This document shows positions 1 through 12,800 of a stretch of DNA of 64,000 bases, piece after piece (position 1 is the stretch's first letter; the number at the start of each line of letters is the position of its first letter). Under the pieces are notes generated by a model. It saw only the letters and a list, made by a program, of their open reading frames with translations, had not been told where the DNA came from and made no database searches. The position numbers and the translations under genes are program-made. This stretch comes from Apostichopus japonicus. Lineage: Eukaryota > Echinodermata > Holothuroidea > Aspidochirotida > Stichopodidae. The stretch covers positions 21,998,501-22,062,500 of the forward strand of contig NC_092580.1 in the NCBI RefSeq assembly GCF_037975245.1. The letters run 5' to 3'.

Positions 1-3000
1 CAGATCTCAGAATAATCTCCTGCATAACAATACCAGCGGCGTACATATCCCCAGACTTGGTGGGGGACGATACCTCACCCCTAAGATACTCAGGGGGCCG
101 CCAGAGGAGCTCTAAAAACGGAAACAAAAGCAAACAAGAAGATAACAATGAATATGAAACATATTTTTGATTTACGCCGCTTAATTTTGATTGGATTACT
201 GGTGTTCCGATGGGAGAAATGATCACAGGAATAAGAAATTCCTTTAATTTTTATAAACGGTTCTATCCATGAGGCTTCCTGGTACAATTAGACTGTATGA
301 TATATTCATATCTTGTTCATTATCTTTCTCAGATCAAGCTTATAGCCTGTCTGTGTACGTCATGTTTCTAACAAAAGCTCTCAAATTCCACCGTTTTTTT
401 GTGCAAGGTTGATTTGTGATACTAACTGTTCAAATATGTTTCGCTATTTCGATCTTCCTCTTCCCCGTCTCGAAGCTTGAAGAGGCCATAATCTGTCAAT
501 TTTAGGACAAAACGGCTGTCTATGACGCAATTTGATGACGTCAGCCTACCGTGCATGCCGATTGTACTACCATGTAGAAAGTTTAATCCCTGAAAAGGAA
601 AGATGCATTCAGAAGAAATGAAATAATAATAATAAATAAGTTCTTAATATATCACCAAATTCCAAAAGGCCTCTAGGCGCTTTACAAAACCTAAAACAAA
701 ATAGAAACAAAAAGACAGAGAAATCAAAGGAATAAAAACTCTAGAAAACACATAAACGAAAATTAAACAGTATATGTAAAATAAGAACACAAAAATCTTA
801 AAACACGAGAAGACTATAAAACAGACCAAAACCTTTAAAGAAAAAAATGAGTTAGGGACCGCCTATATATACACTTAATGGTACCAATATAAATGTAAGG
901 AATCTACTGAGGCAAAACCTGTGCACAGAAAAAACAATGCATTTCATGACTACAGCAAAATTATTGGCACCCGTTTTTACTTGCAACATTTCCTACAAAA
1001 AGAAAGTGAAAAAAACTCACATAGATAGAACAGTTTTCCAACATCCCTAAGAACACCTTTCATAATTATGTTGGGTTGTGGTTCATCAGAACACCTTTCA
1101 TCATTATTGTGGCTTGTAGTTCATCAGAACTTCCGAAGGTTTCAGACAGTTGTAAACAATTGCACGAATTTGAGTAAATTACACACGAAAACAGAATTTC
1201 TCAAGACAGGTTTGACAAAGATGTAACCTTTTATGAGATACATATCGTTTGATCTTTACGTCGAAAGGTCGTCATGTATCGAACGTTACCTGCGATGACT
1301 TTCAGTGACGTCACACTTTCTTAGGCGGGTAATTGAAAATATTGTATGCAAGAAGACGATCATTCACCCTAGCAACTGCAATTTGATATGTTGATCATGT
1401 GTACGTCTGCGCATAACTATACATCTGCCATAGGTGATGGTGATAACCATGTTAACCAATGGTTGTGAACTGTCACCCGTTGCAATGACTTCCTTATTGT
1501 ACACAGACAGATAGTATGCCGATCTACAAGTCTTCATATCTACATATCGATCTACAAGTCTAAGAAGTTCTTACCCAGAAGATATCCGTCATTAGGGAGT
1601 ATTTAAACGCCCATTCGATCTTCAGAGAATCGTTCTCAAGAATATCCTGAGAAAAAGAAATATATTTTCCAGTCAGGTAGACATCATGGGGCATATATAA
1701 TCATGGTGACCCAGTCATTATAGTTATACGCAAATCACATTAATTAAAAGTCAAATTTGTCGAAAATTATAAACAGATTGGTTTTTCTTCTTAAACCTTT
1801 GCCTCGGAAGGAAACAAAAACAAAGAGTTGAATCCAAAAAAAATATGTGACCATTTTGAGTCTCTCAATGTATTCTGTTTTAAAGGTACATAAAGCACAT
1901 AGCTCGTGTTTAGCAATGGAGTGAGGTAGGAAAGGCATTAGTTTCAGCGGCCAATAAATAGTTCAGTGTGTGGTAAAGTATCATAACCTGATTATGAAAG
2001 CAAACCAACCCTTACCTTATCCTATTTATACTTTTGGTTTATTTCTGGTAATTCTTGATTTGGTCAATTTTTTCATGTTTCTTGTGTTTTCCCCCACACT
2101 CTTATAGCATTTTTATTTTTTATTTCTATATTTCTGATAATTTGTCAGTTGCTATATCTGCTTTCTTTGGTTCATTTTCTTGTTTCTAGTGAGTTTTTTT
2201 TCCACACTCCTAGAGAGCCAATTTCTTACCTTGAGACTTCCCTTTGAGCAGTAGATCATAATATAACATAAATTTGAAGAGTCCGTACAGGCGCCAACAA
2301 AACGATTCACATTGGTATGGTCAAGTTCACGCATCTGTAATCACGAAACGATATACAACAAATAAAAATGTTCATTAATCTTTTTTTAGTTTGAATTTTC
2401 AGCCAAATTGATGCATACACTGCAGTAAAGAACTGTTAAATAAGTCGTAAAAAGCAGAGATTGTCCTGAAGAGGAAGTGTCTCTGAACGTCTCGGTAGCC
2501 TCATCGAACCCCCCCCCCCTTTTCCAGATGTGGGTAACCACTGTAGTATAGAAGATAGTGAAACTTACGATAGTCAACTCTTCCAATATATCTCGGCTCA
2601 AAGTCAATACGTTTTTGTTGATTTTCTTCACAAGCACATCTCTGCCCTATACGTAGTTGAAAGGAATAAATATTAGTTAACAGAGAGAAGAAAGAGCAAG
2701 AAACTTGTCAAACATTAATATTTCTTTAAAGAGTCTCTTCTCGGGTCGCAGTGCAAAGCTTGTTATAGTAGCTAGTACTTCCATGAGTCCGGTAACATCT
2801 TTCTGTCATGATAAAGTAGCCGATAGATTCACTTGAAAAAAAATACAAATGCAAAACCCCCCCAAAAAGGGGGCGGGGATGAAATATAAGATAAATGAGT
2901 TCCTGGTCAGGAGATGTATCGCTCGAAAAGCGACTTAGCCTGACCGAATTGCCCGCAACCTTTAACGGGTTTGGCATAAAAAGTAACTTATGTTTTATCC

Positions 3001-3835
3001 CCCTCCTTTTTTGGAAGTTTCTTTCATAAAACTGCCATTTTAAAATAATTTTAATATTAAATTCGAAAAGAATTCCCAAAGAAAACAAAATTTCCAATTA
3101 AATCAGTATTCCCATAAATTCATGATGACAATATCTTATCATTTATGTATATAAAGTCTAGTACAAAGTATTGAGCCACCGCAGCATGAAAAGGTTTCGT
3201 TGACGAAATACTGTGCCCATTTGCCGGTTTCCCCTGTAGAAAGAGAAAGAGGAATACCAGTGTAAGTTAGAAATCGACTGTCCCTTTTAATTATACGCAG
3301 CTCAAAGCAGTATCCGAGCTTTATTCAGCGTCAACAATCTAGTTTTGGTTATGACTGTTATTATGATAGGCGCATATTGGTGCTATATGTTCATCAATAT
3401 CGATCTCTTTCAAATACGACCATCAACGTCACGGATACCACACCCTCCTCCCCTCCTACCCCTCCTTCCCATCTCCTCCCCTAAACGAATAGAGCTTTTG
3501 AAATATTTCGTTTACTTTCAGTTACTGGCGACTTTTTCCTGCCAAAATGTAAATATTTGTTTGCACTAATTGTTTAACATAGGTTATGACACAATGTGTA
3601 CTACTTGATCAAGGTCACCTATAGTGTGTGCCTCTGTTGACTGTTGTGTTGGGATCTCCGTTTATAATTGGTAACTCCTGTTTTGCGAAATCTAGTTCAA
3701 TATTGGAATAGCATACTTACAGCGTCTCCACTTAACTTCGACAAGTTGCTTGAAATTCTTGTGGTTGTAAAGACGAGATCCTCGTATTTGACTTTCCATA
3801 ACATTTTCATGACTTCTCCTTCTCTTCGCATGCGT
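1..3835 (-). CDS. Guanylyl cyclase kinase-homology domain exons
   Basis: Exons 3721-3835, 3165-3233, 2569-2646, 2230-2334, 1575-1646, 427-589 and 1-111 encode the intracellular kinase-homology domain. Landmarks are LWKVKYEDL (juxtamembrane W-x-V-x-x-E-D), VLVKKINK (position of the kinase VAIK lysine, retained), [44 protein letters not shown] (HGxL replacing the kinase HRDL) and [17 protein letters not shown] (DYG replacing DFG). The window ends in [11 protein letters not shown] and [14 protein letters not shown]. As in other receptor cyclases, the catalytic aspartate of true kinases is missing, so this is a regulatory pseudokinase. All exon phases agree. Confidence 0.93.
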
Positions 3836-6800
3836 CTATTTTTAAAATGAAACAGTAACATTTTTTTTAAGTCTCTTTCTAAATTTTTGAATAATTATCA
3901 GTTTGGAATCCATGCAATGTCAGTATAGGTGTAGTTCTTTTCTCAAATATGGAATGAGGCCTTTTCAAGTTTCATGACATGAGAATAATGGCAATTGTTA
4001 CCAGTGGCGTAACGATGAACCTGGGCCCCGGCTCCTGGCCCAAAGTAGCCCCTTATCAGGAGGTCCAAGCAAAGGGCGTCCGCAGAAGTGTTCACAAGGG
4101 GGGGGGGGGGGGAGGGAAGAATCAGCGGATCATGTAGGTGTAACACACTACTCGATACTATTTAAGCGGAGCGCCACCATCAGTTGGCGCGGATCGTAGC
4201 ACGATTGTTTGCCAAAAAAATACTCCTACAGATACTTCCCGGGCGTTTCAAGTTGCATTTACACATCGGTTATTTTCAGATCTCATGTCTTAGGATTTTG
4301 ACTTTCAATAATTTCAGTAATGCATCAGTATAGCACGGTTCTAAACTTCTAGCCCATAGGAGTTACGCTACTGATTGTAACCGTGACTACAGGCCAAGTT
4401 CGGAAAAGCTTTCCAAGGAGAACCGACGTTCTAAATTTACAGTTTCTAAGTATAATCGCTACAAACTTAATTTATCAGAGGGACACAGACAGTACCTGTA
4501 AACCCAAGCAAATAACAGGACACTGGCGAAAGCAAGAGTCAGAGTTGTTACAAGAACCACAGCAATCGTACCCCAGCCTGGAAAATAAAAACATAAGTCC
4601 TCCCATTATACATGGGATGTACTTAATTTAAAGAGAAACTACACATTGATTATATATGAAACACAAAACTTTTCGTTGGGATTTGACCTACCGATCAATA
4701 TATTGCAGACATTACATCTTCTGATTGGTCTAAAAGGACCGTCCTATAGGCATGCGTTAGTCTCTTGGGTCAGGTGAAGTGGTATCAGTCACGTACACAT
4801 TTGTACTTTAACCGTATACTGTATACCGTATGCTAAGTCCGGTAAGAAATACCAACATACCTTCGTTTCTATGACAATCTGGTTTCTCATTGTAGAATCC
4901 ACATCGAGGTTCATCTGGTGGAGGATTATATGCTCCCGCAGGCCAAAGTATTTCCTTTCCAGGAACTGCTTGAAATATCCCTGCCGATTCGGCTAGAAAA
5001 TACGCCACTACCTGACGTACAAAAAGAAAACGTATAGACCCTTTCTTCTTCAGGGCGTTATAAAGTCTAAATCATTGTTAAAGTGTGTTAAAGTTTACCA
5101 AGACTACTGTAGTGCAACGGTGCCTAAAAAAATATGTTGCGCGACCAGTTAGGTATTATATTATTGGGTATTATTGCATACCGTGTTATTTCGTTGTTTA
5201 TTGTGTTAAATTGTTTGCATACTGTGTTAAATTGTTTGCATACTGTGTTAAGTGTTGCATATTGTGTTAAGTGTTGCATATTGTGTTAAGTGTTGCATAT
5301 TGTGTTAAGTGTTGCATATTGTGTTAAGTGTTGCATATTGTGTTAAGTGTTGCATATTGTGTTAAGTGTTGCACATTGTGTTAAGTGTTGCACATTGTGT
5401 TAAGTGTTGCACATTGTGTCCAATTGTTGCATATAATGTTCAATTGTTGCATATTGTGTTCAATTGTTGCATATTGTGTTCAATCGTTGGTTATTGTGTT
5501 CAATCGTTGGTTATTGTGTTCAATCGTTGGTTACTTCTCTCTATTATTGTTGTGAAAGTATATTCAAACTCAAAATAAATTAGTTAAATTGTTGCATATT
5601 GTGATAAAATTTTGCATATTGTGTGAAAGTGTTGCACATTGGTTCAATTGTTGCATATTGGTTAAATTGTTGCATATTTGTTCAATTGTTGCAAATTTGT
5701 TAAATTGTTGCATATTGGTTAAATTGTTGCATATTGGTTCAATTGTTGCTTATTGGTTCAATTGTTGCACATTTGTTCAATTGTTGCACATTTGTTCAAT
5801 TGTTGCACATTTGTTCAATTGTTGCACATTTGTTCAATTGTTGCACATTTGTTCAATGGTTGCACATTTGTTCAATGGTTGCACATTTGTTCAATGGTTG
5901 CACATTTGTTCAATGGTTGCATATTTGTTCAATGGTTGCATATTTGTTCAATGGTTGCATATTGTGCTCAATGGTTGCATATTGTGCTCAATGGTTGCAT
6001 ATTGTGCTCAATGGTTGCATATTGTGCTCAATGGTTGCATATTGTGCTCAATGGTTGCATATTGTGCTCAATGGTTGCATATTGTGCTCAATGGTTGCAT
6101 ATTGTGCTCAATGGTTGCATATTGTGCTCAATGGTTGCATATTGTGCTCAATGGTTGCATATTGTGCTCAATGGTTGCATATTGTGCTCAATGGTTGCAT
6201 ATTGTGCTCAATGGTTGCATATTGTGCTCAATGGTTGCATATTGTGCTCAATGGTTGCATATTGTGCTCAATGGTTGCATATTGTGCTCAATGGTTGCAT
6301 ATTGTGCTCAATGGTTGCATATTGTGTTCAAATGTTGCAAATTTTGTTAAATGGTTGCATATTGCGTTGAATCGTTATACATTGTGTTGGATCGTTATAC
6401 ATTGTGTTGGATCGTTGAACATTGTCTTAAACTGTTGTACATTGAGCTTAATCGTTGTACATTGTGCTAAATCGTTGTTCATTGTGTTAAATCGTTGTGC
6501 ATTGCGTTAAATCGGTTTGGCACATTGTGTTGAATCGGTTTGGCACATTGTGCTGAATCGGTTTGGCACATTGTGTTGAATCGGTTTGGCACATTGTGTT
6601 GAATCGGTTTGGCACATTGTGTTGAATCGGTTTGGCACATTGTTTTAAATCGTTTTTTGTCCCTCCTTCTTCTGTATGCTCTGCCTATTAACATAACTTG
6701 ACATGTTGCTGTTACTCTTTGCATCTGTTCCAGATACTTGATTAATGGACTATTTGCGCTCACCTTCAATATTACAGCTTCTCATCTTTCTGGCTATGGA

Positions 6801-9800
6801 CTCTCCAGGCCAGTTACTTGTGAGGCATATGGCACTGTGGTCCCTGTACTGACTGTTGCGTGAAATGTGGTGTTATGTTTTGGATTGGTCACCTTGAGAA
6901 CATTGACAGCCTCTGCTTTTTTAGTGAAAGTCTCGAAACGTGAGGACATAATCGTTTCTACAGGTACGTGCCTTATTTTGTGGTAGTTTGCTAAGTGTGT
7001 GATATTAACAAGGAACCGCTTTTCCGCATTTGGCATAATGGAAATCTGTGCTACTCTTGCAAACAAATGACTGTATTGAGAGGATTGTGGATGATTTCCA
7101 CTGCAACACATTATAAGACAGTCTAAACATGCAGGTTAAACTTTATAACTTTAAATGCCTTGCCTTTGGCATGAGTTACGAGGCACTTGACGTTCTGTTC
7201 GTTCATAACTGTACATCATTTGGATGCTCACATCCCCCACCATTTTGCTAATCTCCAATATTGGCCTCTTTGCTTAAATTTGCTGGACAACCCTCATGGC
7301 CTGGACATGTGTAACTTTTGACGACTTCTTCTTTTCCTTTCACCCATTAAGCACAACTTGATACTGTGATGGAAACCACTTAACCAATGTCTCAACAAGA
7401 ACCCTCTGCATTGGCATGAAGGAGCTAAGGATTATTGTATTGGCGATCATACTCGGCTAGAATTTGTAAAATCAGTAAACCCCTCTTTTCTGTCATATCA
7501 TTGTCATTCGTTTCATTACAGGGTGATTGACTGACTTTGCAGTATACTGACAGCAGACGTTGGTAGAGAGATGCTGCTGAGCAATCTACGAGCTGCACTT
7601 GAACTGATCGAAGTCTGACACAAGACTAACTACACTGTTAAGCTAGGGATTCCTGCCAGGTTTGTCACGTTTGGTTACATTTTTGTAGAGGGAGAAGAGC
7701 GCAAGTTCGTAGCTATAGAGAGTGCATACAAAACATAATCCTACGAACTTCCACAAAAACATTGTATAAGGAGCCCACCAGGTCCGCGTTGCTTGCCTAA
7801 CTGTGAGCCATCATGCCTTGCACTATGATATCAGTGGCGGAGCTAGGGGTATTGGTCAAGGGGCGAGAATGGTCTGTAGGAGCGCCATCACAGGTTGGCG
7901 CGGAGCGTACAGAATTCTTTTGAGTAAAGATACTTCCTAGATCGCCGGAAATGACCCTTTCCTGGCCTTGCTAATTTGCAAATAAACGAAGAATAAATTA
8001 TATAGGTGTCATCGCCAACAAAATGTGACAAATGTCAATAGGTAGATGAGAGCGCAATGAAAAAGGAAATTATCGCGAATAAGTAAAAAGTGGTAAAAAG
8101 CTGAAAAGGGCACCAGCAGTCCATTTGAGTCCATCGGGGGGGGGGGGGGGGGAGGGGCATCCGCCTCTCTGACTGTATGGACGCCCCGCCACTGTATGAT
8201 ATTATCTTACTCGATTCTGCACTGTCAACTTGCAAAGTTACCAAGCTGCATGCCACCATCGGTGCTAGGTCTGAGTATCATTGTATCTCGTGATGTAGAG
8301 TTAACTTCTCTCTCATACTATTCCTTAATGAGCCTTTCATATTCAGGTTTGAAAGATAAAAATGGTGCCATAACTGCGTCGGAAGGTCTAGTCCATATGA
8401 TGGACTAATTCGAGTTTAGAGCTCTGTTTCAACAGCGCCTTTTTTTTAACAGCGCCCTAGATACCATTTCAAAGGCCAGTACACGCACGGCCTTCCTGAG
8501 CATATTCGCCCCGAAGTCTGACAAATTGCCTCTGAAAAGTATTGCCAAAGTAATTGCTACATATTTCTCTCTCTTGTCAGGGGCCATAGTTAATTGCTAA
8601 TGCTTACTGGATGCTGGGAGTAATCGAAGTTTCAGAGGGTCTGTCGTCAGGAACATTTGCAAAGACACAGAGCATCAAACAGTGGAACGTAACTTGAAAA
8701 ACATTCTCTGGACACGGCAACATCTTAGACATGAAGTAAATACCAGTCAGGCTGATGGAATCACCAGGGAATCTGTCAAACATTGGGGACTTGCTTGTTC
8801 AGTATTGTATTATTGTAGTTTAGTGTTGTATTGAAGTATAGTATTGCAGTATTATGCTACCGTAATTAACACTTTGTAACATCACGGTACATATAAATCA
8901 GGATCAGCTATGTCAATTATAGGAGACGCGGAACAAAAACGTAGCCATGGAAGGTATTGTGCTGTGCTCCTTTGTAGCAATCAACCCTTATAGTACTCCT
9001 TAATGTGATAATGGAATGTAACCACCACGTTCCTGGTGAAGCTATACGTGAACAAGAAATCCAGCTACGTGGTACATCTGTCTAATGTTTACCGTTGTAA
9101 CGGATTGCCATAGAAAGTAACTTTTGTTATTTCTCCTCCTTTATGGAAGTTTCTTTCATAAAATTATCATTTAATTAATTTAATTATTATTTTATTATCT
9201 TTAAAATTATAACGGTGACCACCGAATGCAACCAGTAGGAGGCTCTGACAGTAAATGAACCAATAGTAGCAAGAGTTCGTGTCATTCTGACACGTATACA
9301 GAGTAAGTATGTCTCAACAACGTTATCAACCAAAGCTATAAGGAATTCTTCTCAATTTTTATCGAGGGCCCGTTTTACGGGGTACTTTTTTATATGAAAC
9401 TCGCATCGCTTCGAACTGACAACGGGTTAAATAATACGTCATTTGCACATGTGAGCCCTTCACGTGACCCTCCATGGTTGGTAGTTTCCTACTGTGTATA
9501 ATGAGACATCCATATTGTGGATATTTCGATGTTTCGTACGCTTTCAGAACTGTCCGCTCCCGATTGACTGCCCCTCTCAAGCTTATAATAACTGTCTGCT
9601 GTATAGACCCCAACTATAGCACGCTATCATGGAAAGTTTCTTGAGACAACGTAATCGACCTGCCTTGGTCGTAAAATGACCTCTTTTTACCAATTAGTCT
9701 GAAACGCCTGCCACATATTTTTTCTTGTATGAGGATCTTTGTGTGTCTACGCTGTAGACATGAACATATTTCCACACAGTGTTTACACAAAGAGCATAAT

Positions 9801-12800
9801 GGTCTTAAGAAGCTATGCAGGCTAATTGCAGAGCCTGAGGTCGATTTACGACCGTGTTAGGTCGATTACGTAATCACAAAACTTTCCTATATAGCGTGCT
9901 ATAATTGGAGCCAATAAAGCAGATATTTAAGGGTAGAAAAGCTTTACCTGGTGTACCCCTTGGCCAATATATCATACGTTTTGGTGAAGTTAAGTAGCAG
10001 ATATATTTGCAGTTCTCATACCTATCTGTAACTGTCGAGTACGGTCAATAACTTGTTACTTGTTTATCTTAGACCTACCTCGAACTTTCCAGTAACAGTG
10101 TCTGTCATATCTGAAATGAGATAGTCGGAATCCCGGTCGCCATTTTCTTTAATTTTCACTTCTCCGAAAACTCCTGTTAAAAGAGAAAATGTACAACGTA
10201 TTTCTGTACATACAGTTTATCTTAGATCCCGTCGTACACTGCCAGACTGATCACGACCCGATCGTCGTGACCTAATTTTCGATTGTTGTGAAGACCCGTG
10301 GACTTACAACTGACCCCTCCTGCACAGTGGCCACTCCTGCACACTGACCACTCTGCACACTGACCACTCTGCACACTGACCACTCTGCACACTGACCACT
10401 CCTGCACACTGACCACTCCTGCACACTGACCACTCCTACACACTGACCACTCCTGCATACTGACCACTCCTGCACACTGACCACTCCTGCACACTGACCA
10501 CTACTGCACACTACCAACTGACTAATCAGCACACACAACTTTAACGACCGGTCTCGTCTTAGGTTTGATGCTAATTTATTACTCCGTGTTTGGTTAATTT
10601 GCTAAAACGGTGCAGTTTTACAAACTCTCGATCGCCAATTGGAAAAGCGCTAAATATTCAGATTTCCCGACTGAATCCGACGCCGCGATTTTAAACCAAA
10701 ATCTTGATCAGTCGTAATTTCCATCCCTATACGAACACTGCCCGAAAATCCACGATGTTCTACGTTACGATGATCCGAGTTGAGTCGGGACGTGCTTTGT
10801 CTGGCAGTGTGTGTGTTGCTGGCTTAAACGTTGGCACCAAATCGGCTGCCTCGCTGTTAGACTGGATTCGTTAGACTGGCTTACAGTAGAAAAAGCAGAT
10901 ATATAGCATTATACAGAAATAAACATGTTTCATTTCTTCCCTTGGTAGATAGGTTTAGGTTCTACTGCCCCGCATTGACAGGGTTTCGAAAGCCTACTCG
11001 CGGGCCGAAGAACATTGCTTTCGCTGGCCGCATGCGGTCCACAGACCGTCACTTAGAACACATGCATCTTGCTTCAGAGCAGAAAAAGGTCTGTCCTATA
11101 AATCTATGAGGTTTTATTTATAGGAATTGTGAGGTATATAGGATGTACCTGCAAAACTCCTGTTCCACATCTTTTCCGAGAGAGCGCGTCCGTTTCGTAT
11201 ATCTAAGCCCTCGCCTATCGTTTCATTAACGGCCAATGAATAGAGAATGATTGCATCGTGCAAAGTTCCCGCCAAAAATAAGCTCTGAAGAATGAAAAAG
11301 TTTACAAACAGAATACTTCATTTTAATTGGCGAATGTATGCATTTAGAAATATTTCTTAGTACAACCGAACGATCTATTCGTCCCATGAAGTATTTTTCA
11401 GTATATAATAACATGGTGGTTCTAGTGTTCTATTCATTATATATTTCTTTATTGATCTAATAGAGTGGTTACGAAATAAAATAAATAAATGTAAAAACAG
11501 TTTAACATAGTTTTTAAAACATCTCTCTGTATTTCATTGCAGTGACGGTTTGCAGCATGGAATTGTATCGTAAGTTCCATGTAGAGTATTATACAGAGTA
11601 CTCCAGTCTACTTTGTCCAAATCTGCGTGAAACCTAAAAAATGGTAACATGTTGGCATTGCGCCCCCAATCGCTACAGCCGTCTCCAAAGAAAAGTTTTC
11701 TTTTGACAGTAAATGACATAGCAATTAGAAGCTTTTGCCGGAGTTGTCTGTATTTATAGGTTTAACTATAGCAGAACACAGTACTAAACGAAGCCGAGTA
11801 TAGGATGGCATTCATTTACCCGCGATCGTAACATATGTATTACGTCAAACATCTAGAGAGGGAGACCTTCGATTAAGGCATTCATACAGTAACACGTGGG
11901 CGGGATGAACGAAATATATTCAGTGTTCCCTACTACAGAAGTCCAGAGCATGGTCCCTTGTCCCTCCATCCCCCCCCCCCAACCACCACCAACGTTCCAA
12001 GTCGACGCCCATGCCTCGCAAGTAAACTTGATCTGTCCCGACTTTAATAAAATACTTTTTAATTAAATATTAATATTACCTGATCTTCGTCACTGGTATA
12101 GTTTAATTCCTGAAGTTGTATCAATTCTATTTCCGATCTGAAATTTCTGATATCTTCCGTTGTTGGTTCAGTAACACTGATGGTAAGCAAAGCCTCGTAG
12201 GCCGTTTTCGCGTCGACGTCCCGTTCGTCTTGCTGTTAATATAACGCAATTTATCTTATACATTTTATTCAAGTTTTGGGTCCCTGTAGTGTTTATGAGG
12301 GTCCCACACAGTTAGCCCTGGTAACCTGTAACTCCCACACTTTTCAAGTGTGTGTAGCTTCCTGGGTTGGGAGGGGGGGGGGTAAGGCTACACTTTACCA
12401 CATCTATACCCGTCTCCTGGAAGGCCGTACTTATCTCAAAGTGATGTCATTGATCATGGAAATGCGTTATTCGTAAAAAAAAAAAAAAATCATAAGGGAC
12501 GTTCAAATTTGCCATACATAAATTTGAACTAGTTTTCTGAAGTAATAACATTGAAATGACACATAAATAATACGTTATGTTTTTTTTTAAATCTCTGTTT
12601 TTTTTTTATTACCATTTCATAGATCATTAATTTAGGAAAGGATTTACTTTGGCCTCTCAGATGATACCAAACAGTCAAGTTTCTTTCTTGGTGGATCAAC
12701 TATGTCTCATTATGTGGACTCTAATCAGTTCATCACCATATCATGTGAATCCTTTCAATTTTACCCCCACGCAGATGTTTTGTTAAATATACGTTCGTAG

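Noticed and set aside
5589-6510. Long ORFs (205-258 codons) rich in Leu/His/Ile/Cys
   Set aside because: They run through a 19-20 bp tandem array and are open in several frames because the unit lacks stops. There is no protein-like pattern beyond the repeat.
5201-6655. CRISPR-like array
   Set aside because: Repeats are directly contiguous with no unique spacers, and the window is eukaryotic.
10222-10538. Cys/Val/Gln/Trp-rich repetitive ORFs
   Set aside because: Produced by the 16-17 bp minisatellite.
11534-11719. Missing cyclase exon (61-codon minus-strand frame)
   Set aside because: The translation ([19 protein letters not shown]) does not match the expected ANF_receptor segment, and the flanking splice sites do not give the needed phase.
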